A DNA stretch of 24,104 bases from DAOUEG01 sp964595455 (lineage in GTDB: Bacteria > Chloroflexota > Dehalococcoidia > Dehalococcoidales > RBG-16-60-22), in assembly GCA_964595455.1 (NCBI GenBank), contig CAZQQL010000046.1, forward strand, positions 1 to 24,104, read 5' to 3'. A model generated the notes under the pieces. The model was given only the letters and a program-made list of their open reading frames with translations. It was not told the DNA's origin and did not search any database. Made by a program: the position numbers and the translations under genes. How positions within the stretch are numbered: position 1 is the stretch's first letter; each line of letters starts with the position of its first letter. Of the stretch, positions 1 through 6,783 are shown piece after piece.

Positions 1-47
1 CTACACCCTATCCTACACTCTTTCCCTACACGACGCTCTTCCGATCT
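1..47 (+). other. Illumina adapter and index read-through (not genomic)
   Basis: Bases 15-47 match the complete 33-nt Illumina TruSeq Read 1 primer site, ending in GCTCTTCCGATCT. Bases 1-6 (CTACAC) match the end of the P5 oligo, and bases 7-14 (CCTATCCT) sit exactly where the i5 index belongs and match TruSeq HT index D503 as I remember it. Genomic sequence therefore begins at about base 48. This is untrimmed library sequence at a contig end. Confidence 0.97.
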
Positions 48-49
48 AA

Positions 50-178
50 CTACTGGGTATCGTTGTAGCGGTAATCGCCATCTCGATGCTGGTTTGGAAG
101 ACCCGCTGGGTGAAGAAGGGTGAGGAAGATATTGACACTGAACCGGCTGACGAGGAGCCGGAGATGCAGGGCAAGTAG
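50..178 (+). CDS. C-terminal fragment of a membrane-anchored protein
   Basis: An open frame of 42 codons starts directly after the adapter and ends at TAG 176-178. The first 16 or so residues are strongly hydrophobic (LLGIVVAVIAISMLVW), like one transmembrane helix. A short basic stretch (KTRWVKKG) follows, then an acidic tail rich in Glu and Asp. By the positive-inside rule the tail should be cytoplasmic, so this looks like a protein with a C-terminal membrane anchor and most of its body outside the cell. The 5' part is missing because the contig ends here. The adapter frame itself contains a stop just upstream, so no start can be assigned. A strong terminator follows 26 bases later, which supports this being the true end of a gene. 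The family is not recognisable from the tail alone. Confidence 0.6.
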   Translation, partial: LLGIVVAVIAISMLVWKTRWVKKGEEDIDTEPADEEPEMQGK

Positions 179-204
179 GTTCAAAGGGCAATTCAGAGAT
201 AGGT

Positions 205-247
205 GGGGTGAATTTCGTCAAAGACGGAATTCACCCCTTTGGTTTTT
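205..247 (+). terminator. Rho-independent terminator
   Basis: A 15-bp stem (205-219 with 223-237, one G-U wobble) has a three-base AAA loop and is followed by TTTGGTTTTT. It lies just downstream of the truncated membrane-protein gene and would end its transcript. Confidence 0.85.
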
Positions 248-270
248 CTGGGAAGCAGGACAACTAGCGC

Positions 271-311
271 GACCTCACCCCTATGTCCCCTCTCCGCATT
301 GCGGCGAGGGG
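271..311. repeat. CCTCACC/CTCTCC palindromic intergenic repeat, copy 1
   Basis: The element is CCTCACCCC, a short spacer, then a hairpin with arms CCCCTCTCCGC and GCGGCGAGGGG around ATT. Related copies lie at 373-412, 19164-19198 and 19271-19306. They share a CCTCACC block next to a CTCTCC/GGAGAG hairpin and resemble REP-type extragenic palindromes. Confidence 0.65.
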
Positions 312-372
312 ATTGTCCCTGCTAACCGGGGACATGGGTGACAGATCCGCTGCACCTTACAGGTTTTTAACG

Positions 373-412
373 CCCCCTCACCATAATCCTCTCCCGCGTT
401 GGGGAGAGGAAA
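373..412. repeat. CCTCACC/CTCTCC palindromic intergenic repeat, copy 2
   Basis: CCCCTCACC is followed by the hairpin CCTCTCCC-GCGTT-GGGGAGAGG. It has the same architecture and orientation as the copy at 271-311. Confidence 0.65.
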
Positions 413-518
413 CTGGGAAGAGGAATCTCGGGGAAGCTACCTTGTAACGCTTTTAAGGAAAAAAAGCCTATCACCCTGTTAGCCGTGATTGCGGTTTTGA
501 CCTCTGAGTTTTTCCTTT

Positions 519-1241
519 TTATTGGTGCCGGTTGATGAACGAGCCCGTCCAGGACAGGTTATCGGCGGAGCGGACGCCGGCCACCGCGCAGACGCGGATA
601 TCGTCGCCTTTATACTCGGCCTCGGATATGCCGTAGAGGTATTCGGCGATCTCTTCCGGCTTTTCCACGTCGCACTTGAGCGTGGAAGGCCCCTTGTCTG
701 CATCGAAAGCCTGCGGGTTTTCCAGGTCACCACGGTAGGTTGAAATGCCTGCCAGCGTGCCGGGTTCGTACACCATCTCCCACGCGTAGGCTGTCGCCCC
801 GGCTGTCTTGATGCTGAGGAGATAGACTGGTTCGGTCGCGCCCGGAGGGTTCATGATGAGGCCGGATATGCGCGGCGTCTTGAGAGTGTCCGGTTCAAAG
901 TTGGCGCCGTCCATGATCTTCTTCAGATAGCTGCGGGCGGGCCTGGTGCCGCAGTGATAGAGCAGCCGGTAGGTCTCGAACACAGCCTCGGTCTGAATGC
1001 CGTTGGTGACCGTCATCAGGCCGATGGCGTTATCGTATTTGACGGCGGTATAATGCCGGAGCCAGTCATAGGCGTCACTGCCGGTCGGCCCCATGATGAT
1101 ACCGTGGTCCGTGGGCGTGGCGCGCCGTTCCCGGCTGGCCGGGCTGCGGCCGGTCACGATGTAGCCGAAGGCCGGGTTTCCGGACTTCGTCCTGCCAAGG
1201 AATATCTGCCTGCCGGGATAGGGACCATTGGGGTTGTTCAT
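519..1241 (-). CDS. purO: IMP cyclohydrolase, PurO type
   Basis: The 240-residue protein resembles the archaeal-type IMP cyclohydrolase family, which closes the purine ring (FAICAR to IMP) in the last step of de novo purine synthesis. Most bacteria use the unrelated bifunctional PurH. The N-terminal block YPGRQIFLGRT followed by YIVTGRSPASRERR fits the pattern 'YPGR-i-G ... y-GRS-NSR-R' that I associate with bacterial members of this family. The length also fits a PurO-like domain (about 200-240 residues). It is the last gene of the fabF-recJ-purO operon: its ATG (1239-1241) overlaps the recJ stop by 4 bases (ATGA), which implies translational coupling. No clear terminator follows its stop. 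PurO itself could be confirmed by the absence of purH elsewhere in the genome. Confidence 0.75.
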   Translation of the reverse strand: MNNPNGPYPGRQIFLGRTKSGNPAFGYIVTGRSPASRERRATPTDHGIIMGPTGSDAYDWLRHYTAVKYDNAIGLMTVTNGIQTEAVFETYRLLYHCGTRPARSYLKKIMDGANFEPDTLKTPRISGLIMNPPGATEPVYLLSIKTAGATAYAWEMVYEPGTLAGISTYRGDLENPQAFDADKGPSTLKCDVEKPEEIAEYLYGISEAEYKGDDIRVCAVAGVRSADNLSWTGSFINRHQ

Positions 1242-2938
1242 GCGCGGCCTCCCTTACGTTCACTGGGCCTGAAGTCCAGTATATTGAGACGCAGTTCCTG
1301 GCGTCCGTTCCAGGTATCTACCTCTAAATTATAAACTATGTCAAGAAGCGGCGCATTGAGACCTTCATGCTTGCCGAGCCGGAATGCGACCGCCGTCCAG
1401 ACCGAGCCCGCCTGCCGCAGCCTGAACCGCAGGTGATCGCCGTTGTTGCCCATTGTCCGGCGTTCCAGGACTTCCACGTCACGGCTGAGAAAGACCGGGA
1501 CACGGTTGCCGATGCCGAACGGCGCCAGTTGTTGGACGGAGCGGTAGGTATCACCGGCCATCTCGGGCAGGGTGACGACCATGTCGATATCGAAGCGCGG
1601 CTGCAGTTCGACGCCTGCCAGCGTGGTTTCGACAAAGGCGGCAAGCTCTTTTTCCAACTGTGCCAGGTTCTTTGTCGGCAGGGAAAAACCAGCCGCGGCA
1701 GCGTGCCCGCCGTACCGATCGAACAGGTGGCTGAACCGGTTGAGGCTGTCGATGATATCGAACTCCGGAATGCTCCGGCAACTGGCGTGACTTGTCTCCC
1801 CGTCTACATTGATGACGATGGATGGGCGGTAAAATTCCTCGCACAGGCGGCTGGCCACCAGCCCGGCGATGCCCGAAGGATAGTCTTTATCTGAAGTGAT
1901 CAACAGGGGAGCCAGCCCCCGGACTAGTACGTTCTGCCGGGCCAGTTCCAGTGTCTCCGCGGTCAACCGCTGGCGCTCGGCGTTCTTGGAGGTCAGCCAG
2001 CCGGCCAGTTCCCGGGCTTCGGATTCAGAAGTGGTTACGAGCAGCTTGAACCCGGTCAGGCCGTCCGCCAGCCGTCCGGCGGCGTTGAGGCACGGGGCCA
2101 GGATCCAGCCGATGGAATCGGCATCGAGCTTACCGGGCGTGAGGCTGGTCCGGTCCATGAGCGCTTTCAGCCCAAGTCTCGGCCGGGTATTCATCTGTTC
2201 CAGGCCGCGGCGAATCAGGTAACGGTTTTCACCCAGCGGCGGGGACATGTCCGCCACGGTGCCGATGGCGACGAGGTCCAGGACCTCATCAAGGTAATCT
2301 TCCTGTCCGGTTATCCGGTAGAGCGCCTGAAGCAGCTTGAATGCAACGCCGACGCCCGCCAGGCCGGTAAAACCGTACTGAGAATCCTCCAGCTTGGGAT
2401 CGACCACCGCTACAGCATCCGGAACGGTCTGCAGCGGGGCGTGGTGGTCCGTGACGACGACGTCGATGCCCAGTTTCCGGGCGAGTTTAACCTCCGCGAT
2501 GTCCGTAACGCCGCAGTCCACGGTGACGATGAGGTTGACGGCCTGTTCCTTGAAGTCGCGGATGGCGGTCTCGGAAAGTCCGTGTCCTTCCGTCTGGCGG
2601 TGCGGTATGTAGGGGACGCAGTTCCCCCCGAGGTGTTCCAGTCCCTGGACCAGGACGGCGGTGGCGGTGATGCCATCCGCGTCAAAATCACCGAAGATGC
2701 AAATCTTCTCTCCTCCGAGGAGCGCCCGGTAGATGCGGGCAACGGCCCGGTCCATGCCGGGCAGCAGCAGCGGGTCGCCGAGGAGCGAGGCATCGCTCCT
2801 GAGGAACGAAGCAATGGCCTTCTCCCCGGTGATGCCCCGGTTGTAGAGAAGCTGCACCAGCAGAGGGGAAAGGCCGGGGATGCCGGCGGCAAGGTCGTCC
2901 GGAACCGCGGGGAGGAGGTTCCAGCGGCAGTGGCTCAA
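1238..2938 (-). CDS. recJ: Single-stranded-DNA-specific exonuclease RecJ
   Basis: A 566-residue DHH-family phosphoesterase that degrades single-stranded DNA 5' to 3' in recombination and mismatch repair. Visible motifs: the metal-binding block GDFDADG at residues 83-89, a further Asp at D141 in VTVDCG, the DHH motif VTDHHAP at 164-166, and the DHHA1 signature GGHAAAAGF near residue 415. The C-terminal part (PFGIGNRVPVF onward) matches the RecJ OB-fold. Length is usual for the family. The start is a TTG (2936-2938) that overlaps the fabF TGA stop (TTGA), and recJ overlaps purO by 4 bases at its other end. This makes one tightly packed operon, with translation probably coupled from fabF. No other start with a Shine-Dalgarno is evident nearby. 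Confidence 0.95.
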   Translation of the reverse strand: MSHCRWNLLPAVPDDLAAGIPGLSPLLVQLLYNRGITGEKAIASFLRSDASLLGDPLLLPGMDRAVARIYRALLGGEKICIFGDFDADGITATAVLVQGLEHLGGNCVPYIPHRQTEGHGLSETAIRDFKEQAVNLIVTVDCGVTDIAEVKLARKLGIDVVVTDHHAPLQTVPDAVAVVDPKLEDSQYGFTGLAGVGVAFKLLQALYRITGQEDYLDEVLDLVAIGTVADMSPPLGENRYLIRRGLEQMNTRPRLGLKALMDRTSLTPGKLDADSIGWILAPCLNAAGRLADGLTGFKLLVTTSESEARELAGWLTSKNAERQRLTAETLELARQNVLVRGLAPLLITSDKDYPSGIAGLVASRLCEEFYRPSIVINVDGETSHASCRSIPEFDIIDSLNRFSHLFDRYGGHAAAAGFSLPTKNLAQLEKELAAFVETTLAGVELQPRFDIDMVVTLPEMAGDTYRSVQQLAPFGIGNRVPVFLSRDVEVLERRTMGNNGDHLRFRLRQAGSVWTAVAFRLGKHEGLNAPLLDIVYNLEVDTWNGRQELRLNILDFRPSERKGGRA

Positions 2939-4227
2939 GCCTGTTCCCCGGCGAATTTTCTCAGTATCAGGACGGAATTATGGCCGCCGAACCCGAATGA
3001 GTTGGTCAGGGCGATATCGACCTGGGCCGCGCGGGCCTGGTTTGGTATGTAGTCCAGGTCGCAGTCCGGGTCCGGGAACTCATAGTTGATGGTTGGCGGA
3101 ATGATGCTGTTCAACATGGTATAGATGCAGATTGAAGGCTCGATGGCCCCGGCGCAGCCGATCATGTGCCCGGTCATGGACTTGGTGGAACTGATGGGCA
3201 CCTTGTAGGCGTAGTCCCCGAAGACTTTCTTGATGGCCTTGGTCTCCATGGCGTCGTTCAACTGGGTCGAGGTGCCGTGGGCGTTGATGTAATCGATATC
3301 TTCCGGCTTCAGTCCGGCTTTCTTGAGCGCTATCTGCATGGCGCGGGCGGCGCCGGAACCGTCCTCCAGCGGTTGGGTGACGTGGAAGGCGTCGGACGTG
3401 GCGCCATAGCCGATGATCTCGGCCAGGATGGTGGCGCCGCGCTCCAGGGCATGCTCCAGGCTTTCCAGTACCAGGATAGTGGCGCCTTCAGCGATGATGA
3501 AGCCGTCACGTTCCTTATCGAACGGGCGCGAGGAGTGCAGCGGGTCGTCATTGCGGAAGGACAGGGCTTTCAGGGATGCGAACGCCGTCACGCCGAGAGG
3601 GTTAATGATGGCCTCGGCGCCCCCAGCCAGCATGAGGTTGGTCTCACCGCGCTGGATGAGTCCGACAGCGGTGCCGATGGCGTCCGAGCCGCTGGAGCAG
3701 GCCGATGTTGTGCAGAAATTGGGCCCCTTGACCCCCAGGGCGATGGAAATTTGCGCTGCGGCGATGTCTGCGATCATCATGGGGGCCAGGAACGGGCTGA
3801 CGCGGTCCGGGCCTTTTTCGACGAGGATCTTGGCCTGTTCGAACATCGTGGTCAGGCCGCCGATGCCGCTGCCGACGATGACGCCGATATCATTAAGGTT
3901 ATTTTCGTTGATGGGAAGGCGGGCGTTCTCCACCGCCTGGAAACCGGCGGCCACGGCAAGCTGGGCGAAGCGATCCATGCGGCGGGCGTCCTTGCGGTTG
4001 ATATAGGCAGTGGGGTCGAAACCCTTGACTTCACCGGCGAAACGAACTTCCATTTTGGATGCGTCGAAAAGGGTAATGTTGCCGATGCCGCATTTCCCGG
4101 CGATGAGGCCTTCCCAGGTTGTTTTCATGTCCAGCCCGAGAGGAGTAAGCGCGCCGATCCCGGTTACGACAACTCGTTTGTTCTGAGCGTTAATGGCAGG
4201 AGCCTCCTTGTTGGAATGGGAAAACAC
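2935..4227 (-). CDS. fabF: 3-oxoacyl-ACP synthase II (first FabF paralogue)
   Basis: Beta-ketoacyl-ACP synthase that condenses malonyl-ACP with acyl-ACP in fatty-acid elongation; cytosolic. The Cys-His-His triad is intact: C177 in TTSACSSG, H318 in NAHGTST, H354 in MTGHMIG (numbered from the longest frame). The C-terminal NSFGFGGHN block is present. The longest frame starts at a GTG (4227) with no Shine-Dalgarno and gives 430 residues. A perfect AAGGAGG (4209-4203) lies inside that frame, and 8 bases beyond it is ATT (4194-4192), which would give a 419-residue protein beginning close to the conserved KRVVVTGIG. The start is therefore uncertain (see findings). A promoter TTGACT-18-TAAAAT is at 4280-4251. 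First gene of the fabF-recJ-purO operon. A second FabF is encoded at 20023-21276. Confidence 0.95.
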   Translation of the reverse strand: MFSHSNKEAPAINAQNKRVVVTGIGALTPLGLDMKTTWEGLIAGKCGIGNITLFDASKMEVRFAGEVKGFDPTAYINRKDARRMDRFAQLAVAAGFQAVENARLPINENNLNDIGVIVGSGIGGLTTMFEQAKILVEKGPDRVSPFLAPMMIADIAAAQISIALGVKGPNFCTTSACSSGSDAIGTAVGLIQRGETNLMLAGGAEAIINPLGVTAFASLKALSFRNDDPLHSSRPFDKERDGFIIAEGATILVLESLEHALERGATILAEIIGYGATSDAFHVTQPLEDGSGAARAMQIALKKAGLKPEDIDYINAHGTSTQLNDAMETKAIKKVFGDYAYKVPISSTKSMTGHMIGCAGAIEPSICIYTMLNSIIPPTINYEFPDPDCDLDYIPNQARAAQVDIALTNSFGFGGHNSVLILRKFAGEQA

Positions 4228-4250
4228 GAACTGTAGTTCGCTGATTACCT

Positions 4251-4280
4251 ATTTTACCGTGCGAAGAGAGGAGAAGTCAA
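4251..4280 (-). promoter_or_regulatory. Promoter of the fabF-recJ-purO operon
   Basis: On the minus strand TTGACT (4280-4275) and TAAAAT (4256-4251) are 18 bases apart, close to the sigma-70 consensus. The predicted start near 4244 lies about 50 bases upstream of the Shine-Dalgarno-linked ATT at 4194 but only about 17 bases upstream of the GTG at 4227. Confidence 0.65.
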
Positions 4281-4489
4281 AGTCGGTAGATAAAAGCAAG
4301 AACGCAATTCAATGGTCAAAAACACTTGACGGGGTTACTGGCTCAGCAGACTTATTCTTCGCATGCTTCGGGTTAGCGTGGGCATCTTGGCGGCGGACGA
4401 TTCTCGACTGTTACCGATGTCTTCATTTTGAGGGAAAGTCCCTCTTTGCATCACCAAGATGGGACATGGAAGGTGAGGTCGAGAAAAGG

Positions 4490-4515
4490 ATGGATCCCGG
4501 CTTTTGCGGGGATGG
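4490..4515. repeat. ATGGATCCC hairpin repeat
   Basis: ATGGATCCCGGC, TTTT, then GCGGGGATGG form an imperfect hairpin. It resembles the element at 19960-19988 (ATGGATTCCCGAT...GTCGGGTATG), and both belong to the common 'GGATTCCCG...CGGGAATGAC' type of dispersed intergenic repeat. Its plus-strand translation (GWIPAFAGM) is a familiar spurious peptide. Confidence 0.55.
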
Positions 4516-4550
4516 GCTTGCCCCAAGCTTGCAATCTCTGTCCCCTGCCT

Positions 4551-4569
4551 TGCTATAATGTTTACATAA
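4551..4569 (+). promoter_or_regulatory. mtaB promoter, extended -10
   Basis: TGCTATAAT (4551-4559) is a perfect extended -10 element. The 16 bases from 4554, TATAATGTTTACATAA, recur exactly in the pckA promoter at 6736-6751. A weak -35 (TTGCAA, 4529-4534) lies 19 bases upstream. The mtaB ATG is only 12 bases downstream of the -10 box. Confidence 0.75.
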
Positions 4570-4571
4570 TC

Positions 4572-5810
4572 ATGGAACATCAACGACCGACTGTTGCACT
4601 GGACTTCCTCGGCTGCAAGCTGAACCAGGCGGAAATCGAAGAACTGGCCCGCCAACTGTCCGCGGCGGGCTATACCGTCGTTCCGGCGGACAGTCCAGCG
4701 GACATCTACGTCCTCAACACCTGCACGGTGACCCATGTGGCGGACCGGAAAAGCCGCCAGTTGCTGCGGCAGGCGAGGCGCCGAAACCCAGATGCCCGGC
4801 TCGTAGCCGTCGGGTGCTACGCGGAACGTGAACCGGACCTGTTACAGTCCCTGGACGGCGTGGAACTCGTCCTCGGTAACGACCTTAAAAACGACCTCGT
4901 TAAGTTGCTCGGCCCGGCCGTAGAACGGGGAGGGCAGCCTTTCACCCAAGAACGAACACGCTCCTTCGTCAAGGTACAGGAAGGCTGCCGGAACTTCTGC
5001 GCCTACTGCATCGTACCGCTGGTGCGGAACCGTGTTGCCTGCGTCCCGGCGGAGGATGTGATACGGACTATCCGTGCGCTCGAGACCGAAGGGAAGCGGG
5101 AGTGCGTCCTGACCGGCACGGAAATCGGCACGTACCGGGACGGCGAGACCGGTCTGGGAAGGCTGCTGGAACGCATACTGGCGGAAACGGGCATCGAACG
5201 GCTGCGGATATCCTCGCTCCAGCCGCCGGAAATCTCCCGGGAACTGGCCGGCCTCTGGCAGGACCCGCGACTCTGTCCCCATTTCCACCTGTCACTCCAG
5301 AGCGGCAGCGATGCTGTGCTCCGGCGGATGAGGCGCCGTTATACTATCGCGCGGTACCGGGAGGCGGTGGAGCTTATCCGTAATACCGTTCAGGACGCAG
5401 CGATCACGACGGACATCATCGTCGGTTTTCCGGGTGAGACGGACGAGGAATTTGAGGAAAGCCTGGCTGTCTGCCGGGACATAGGGTTTGCGCGGATACA
5501 CGTTTTCCCGTACTCGCCGCGCCCCGGTACCGCCGCCGTGGCGATGGATGGGCAGGTGGCGGAGGAAGTGAAGAGAGAGCGCAGCCGGGCCATGATGGAA
5601 CTGGGCAGGGAAAGCGCCCGGCGCTTCCATGCAGCGTTCCTCGGGCAGGAAATGGACGTGCTCTTCGAGCAGGCGTCCGGCGGCGTGTGGGATGGCCACA
5701 CCGGGAACTACATCAAGGTTTACGTAAAAAGCGCCCGCGATCTCTGTAACGAGATTCTACCAGTCAGACTGGTGAAGCTGTACCGGGACGGGGTTTTTGG
5801 AGAGCGTTGA
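4572..5810 (+). CDS. mtaB: tRNA t6A37 methylthiotransferase MtaB
   Basis: A 412-residue radical SAM methylthiotransferase that adds a 2-methylthio group to t6A at position 37 of ANN-decoding tRNAs. The N-terminal UPF0004 domain carries its three cluster cysteines: C15 in FLGCKLNQAE, C51 in NTCTVTHVAD and C82 in VGCYAE. The radical SAM CxxxCxxC is at 139-146 (CRNFCAYC), and a C-terminal TRAM-like domain follows from about residue 355. FLGCKLNQAE and NTCTVT distinguish MtaB from MiaB and RimO. The ATG at 4572 was chosen because upstream codons read through a repeat and the promoter. No Shine-Dalgarno is present and the -10 box is 12 bases away, so the mRNA would be nearly leaderless. The 3' end overlaps the convergent GNAT gene by 47 bases. 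Confidence 0.93.
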   Translation: MEHQRPTVALDFLGCKLNQAEIEELARQLSAAGYTVVPADSPADIYVLNTCTVTHVADRKSRQLLRQARRRNPDARLVAVGCYAEREPDLLQSLDGVELVLGNDLKNDLVKLLGPAVERGGQPFTQERTRSFVKVQEGCRNFCAYCIVPLVRNRVACVPAEDVIRTIRALETEGKRECVLTGTEIGTYRDGETGLGRLLERILAETGIERLRISSLQPPEISRELAGLWQDPRLCPHFHLSLQSGSDAVLRRMRRRYTIARYREAVELIRNTVQDAAITTDIIVGFPGETDEEFEESLAVCRDIGFARIHVFPYSPRPGTAAVAMDGQVAEEVKRERSRAMMELGRESARRFHAAFLGQEMDVLFEQASGGVWDGHTGNYIKVYVKSARDLCNEILPVRLVKLYRDGVFGER

Positions 5811-6270
5811 TATCCAACGCCATGATCGTCACCGGCACGCCGTTATAGTCTTCCCTTAAAACCGTTTTCCAGCCGAGCGCCAGAAAGAACGATTCGCGGT
5901 CCGGCGTATACAGATAAAGCTGCGGGATGCCGAGTTTTACAGCCTCTTTTACTGCATGCCGTACCAGGGCGGTGGCGACGCCCCGGCTGCGGTAAGGTCC
6001 ATCCACATAGAGTGAGGCCAGCCAGGGGCTGAGTTCCGGGTGGGTGGCCATGTCTTCATCGTCCAGGGCAATGGTCCCGATGACCTGCCCCTCCGCAATC
6101 GCCGCGAACATGACGGGCACGCCATCACGGCGGTAGTGGGTTTCCAGGAACTGCCGGTAGCTTTGGCAGGTGTATTCCGGCATCAGGCGCGCCCACTGGC
6201 GGCAGTGCCAGCCGGCAACCTGCGGTATGGCAACGGGATGGTCCAGAAGTTTTCCGATGGAAAAATGCAT
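5764..6270 (-). CDS. GNAT-family N-acetyltransferase
   Basis: A 168-residue Gcn5-related acetyltransferase. The acetyl-CoA-binding motif A is clear: ASLYVDGPYRSRGVATALVRHAV, with R-x-x-G-x-A at the pyrophosphate loop, preceded by the beta-strand block AEGQVIGTIALDDED. The C-terminal YLYTPDRESFFLALGWK fits motif B. The substrate cannot be told. The frame is open to 6372, but the upstream part overlaps the preceding gene in another frame and is rich in Arg and Ser. The ATG at 6270 (MHFSIGKL) is preferred. It lies 26 bases after the stop of the DUF5808-like gene and lacks a Shine-Dalgarno, so it may rely on coupled translation. The 3' end overlaps mtaB by 47 bases on the opposite strand. Confidence 0.8.
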   Translation of the reverse strand: MHFSIGKLLDHPVAIPQVAGWHCRQWARLMPEYTCQSYRQFLETHYRRDGVPVMFAAIAEGQVIGTIALDDEDMATHPELSPWLASLYVDGPYRSRGVATALVRHAVKEAVKLGIPQLYLYTPDRESFFLALGWKTVLREDYNGVPVTIMALDINALQKPRPGTASPV

Positions 6271-6295
6271 TCGGCCCGGCGGTCGGCCGCCGTTG

Positions 6296-6658
6296 TCAGA
6301 CCTGTTCCAGTGCCGGGCGGTCTTCCATGATCTTCTTGAGCGTCGGCGTCGGCATGAGGAAATCATCCTCACTGAGGTAGGCTTCGCTGATGATGCGCAG
6401 CTTCTCCATAAGGGCGAAGAAGTTGACGCTCCAGCCTACGCCAAAGAAGTTGGGGGTGAAGATACTCCGTTCTTCCGTATTCCAGAAGCGTCTCTTCAAC
6501 CTCTGGAGAGTAGGGAGACGAAAATCATACGGCACAAAACCCAGTCTGCCGTGCCAGGAGCGTTCTTCCCGGGGTTTCTCGAGTTCCTGCAATACCGCGG
6601 CGACGGTGATGGTTATTGCGGTCGCTTCAACCAGTCTGACAATCCAGTCTCTGACCAT
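6296..6658 (-). CDS. DUF5808-like hypothetical protein
   Basis: A 120-residue protein with a hydrophobic N-terminal helix (about residues 5-25) and a C-terminal block VPYDFRLPTLQRLKRRFWN followed by FTPNFFGVGWSVNF. The W-N-x(5-8)-F-x-P-x-x-F-G-x-G-W-x-x-N-F pattern is like the DUF5808 motif as I recall it; function unknown. The start is ATG 6658, because AAAGGAG (6670-6664) sits 5 bases upstream. The alternative GTG at 6664 overlaps that Shine-Dalgarno. A minus-strand TATAAT at 6694-6689 could serve as its -10 box. It is probably cotranscribed with the GNAT gene downstream and is divergent from pckA. Confidence 0.7.
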   Translation of the reverse strand: MVRDWIVRLVEATAITITVAAVLQELEKPREERSWHGRLGFVPYDFRLPTLQRLKRRFWNTEERSIFTPNFFGVGWSVNFFALMEKLRIISEAYLSEDDFLMPTPTLKKIMEDRPALEQV

Positions 6659-6688
6659 AACCACTCCTTTATCCCTTTGTCCTGTACT

Positions 6689-6694
6689 ATTATA
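6689..6694 (-). promoter_or_regulatory. -10 box for the DUF5808-like gene and GNAT
   Basis: Perfect TATAAT on the minus strand, 30 bases before the ATG at 6658. No good -35 is seen upstream (a run of T lies at the expected place). It faces away from the pckA promoter 42 bases further on. Confidence 0.5.
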
Positions 6695-6732
6695 GCCAAG
6701 ACGGCAAGGTAAAAAAAGGCTTTTCCCGGAAG

Positions 6733-6751
6733 TGTTATAATGTTTACATAA
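6733..6751 (+). promoter_or_regulatory. pckA promoter, extended -10
   Basis: TGTTATAAT (6733-6741) is an extended -10 element followed by GTTTACATAA, giving the same 16-bp block as the mtaB promoter. No -35 is recognisable. The transcript would begin near 6748, leaving a leader of about 36 bases with a strong Shine-Dalgarno (AGGAGGT, 6774-6780). Confidence 0.75.
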
Positions 6752-6783
6752 CGAAGGACAGAGTTGAGTTGACAGGAGGTTTA

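Larger units (their letters stand above)
179..518. other. Non-coding stretch with terminator and two palindromic repeats
   Basis: No convincing gene lies between the membrane-protein fragment and purO, whose minus-strand stop is at 519. The stretch holds the terminator at 205-247 and two copies of a palindromic intergenic repeat at 271-311 and 373-412. The 73-residue plus-strand frame at 120-341 runs through the terminator and a repeat and is not credible. Confidence 0.7.
4228..4571. other. Non-coding spacer between divergent fabF and mtaB
   Basis: About 340 bases hold the minus-strand fabF promoter (4251-4280), a dispersed hairpin repeat (4490-4515) and the mtaB promoter (4551-4569). The frame that extends mtaB upstream to 4428 reads through the hairpin repeat and is not counted as coding. 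Confidence 0.65.

Noticed and set aside
3166..4236. 356-codon plus-strand open frame
   Set aside because: Antisense shadow of the first fabF; Gly/Asp/Val-rich composition and no motif.
4428..4571. N-terminal extension of mtaB by 48 codons
   Set aside because: It translates a dispersed hairpin repeat (GWIPAFAGM) and the mtaB promoter; the MtaB family begins near the ATG at 4572.
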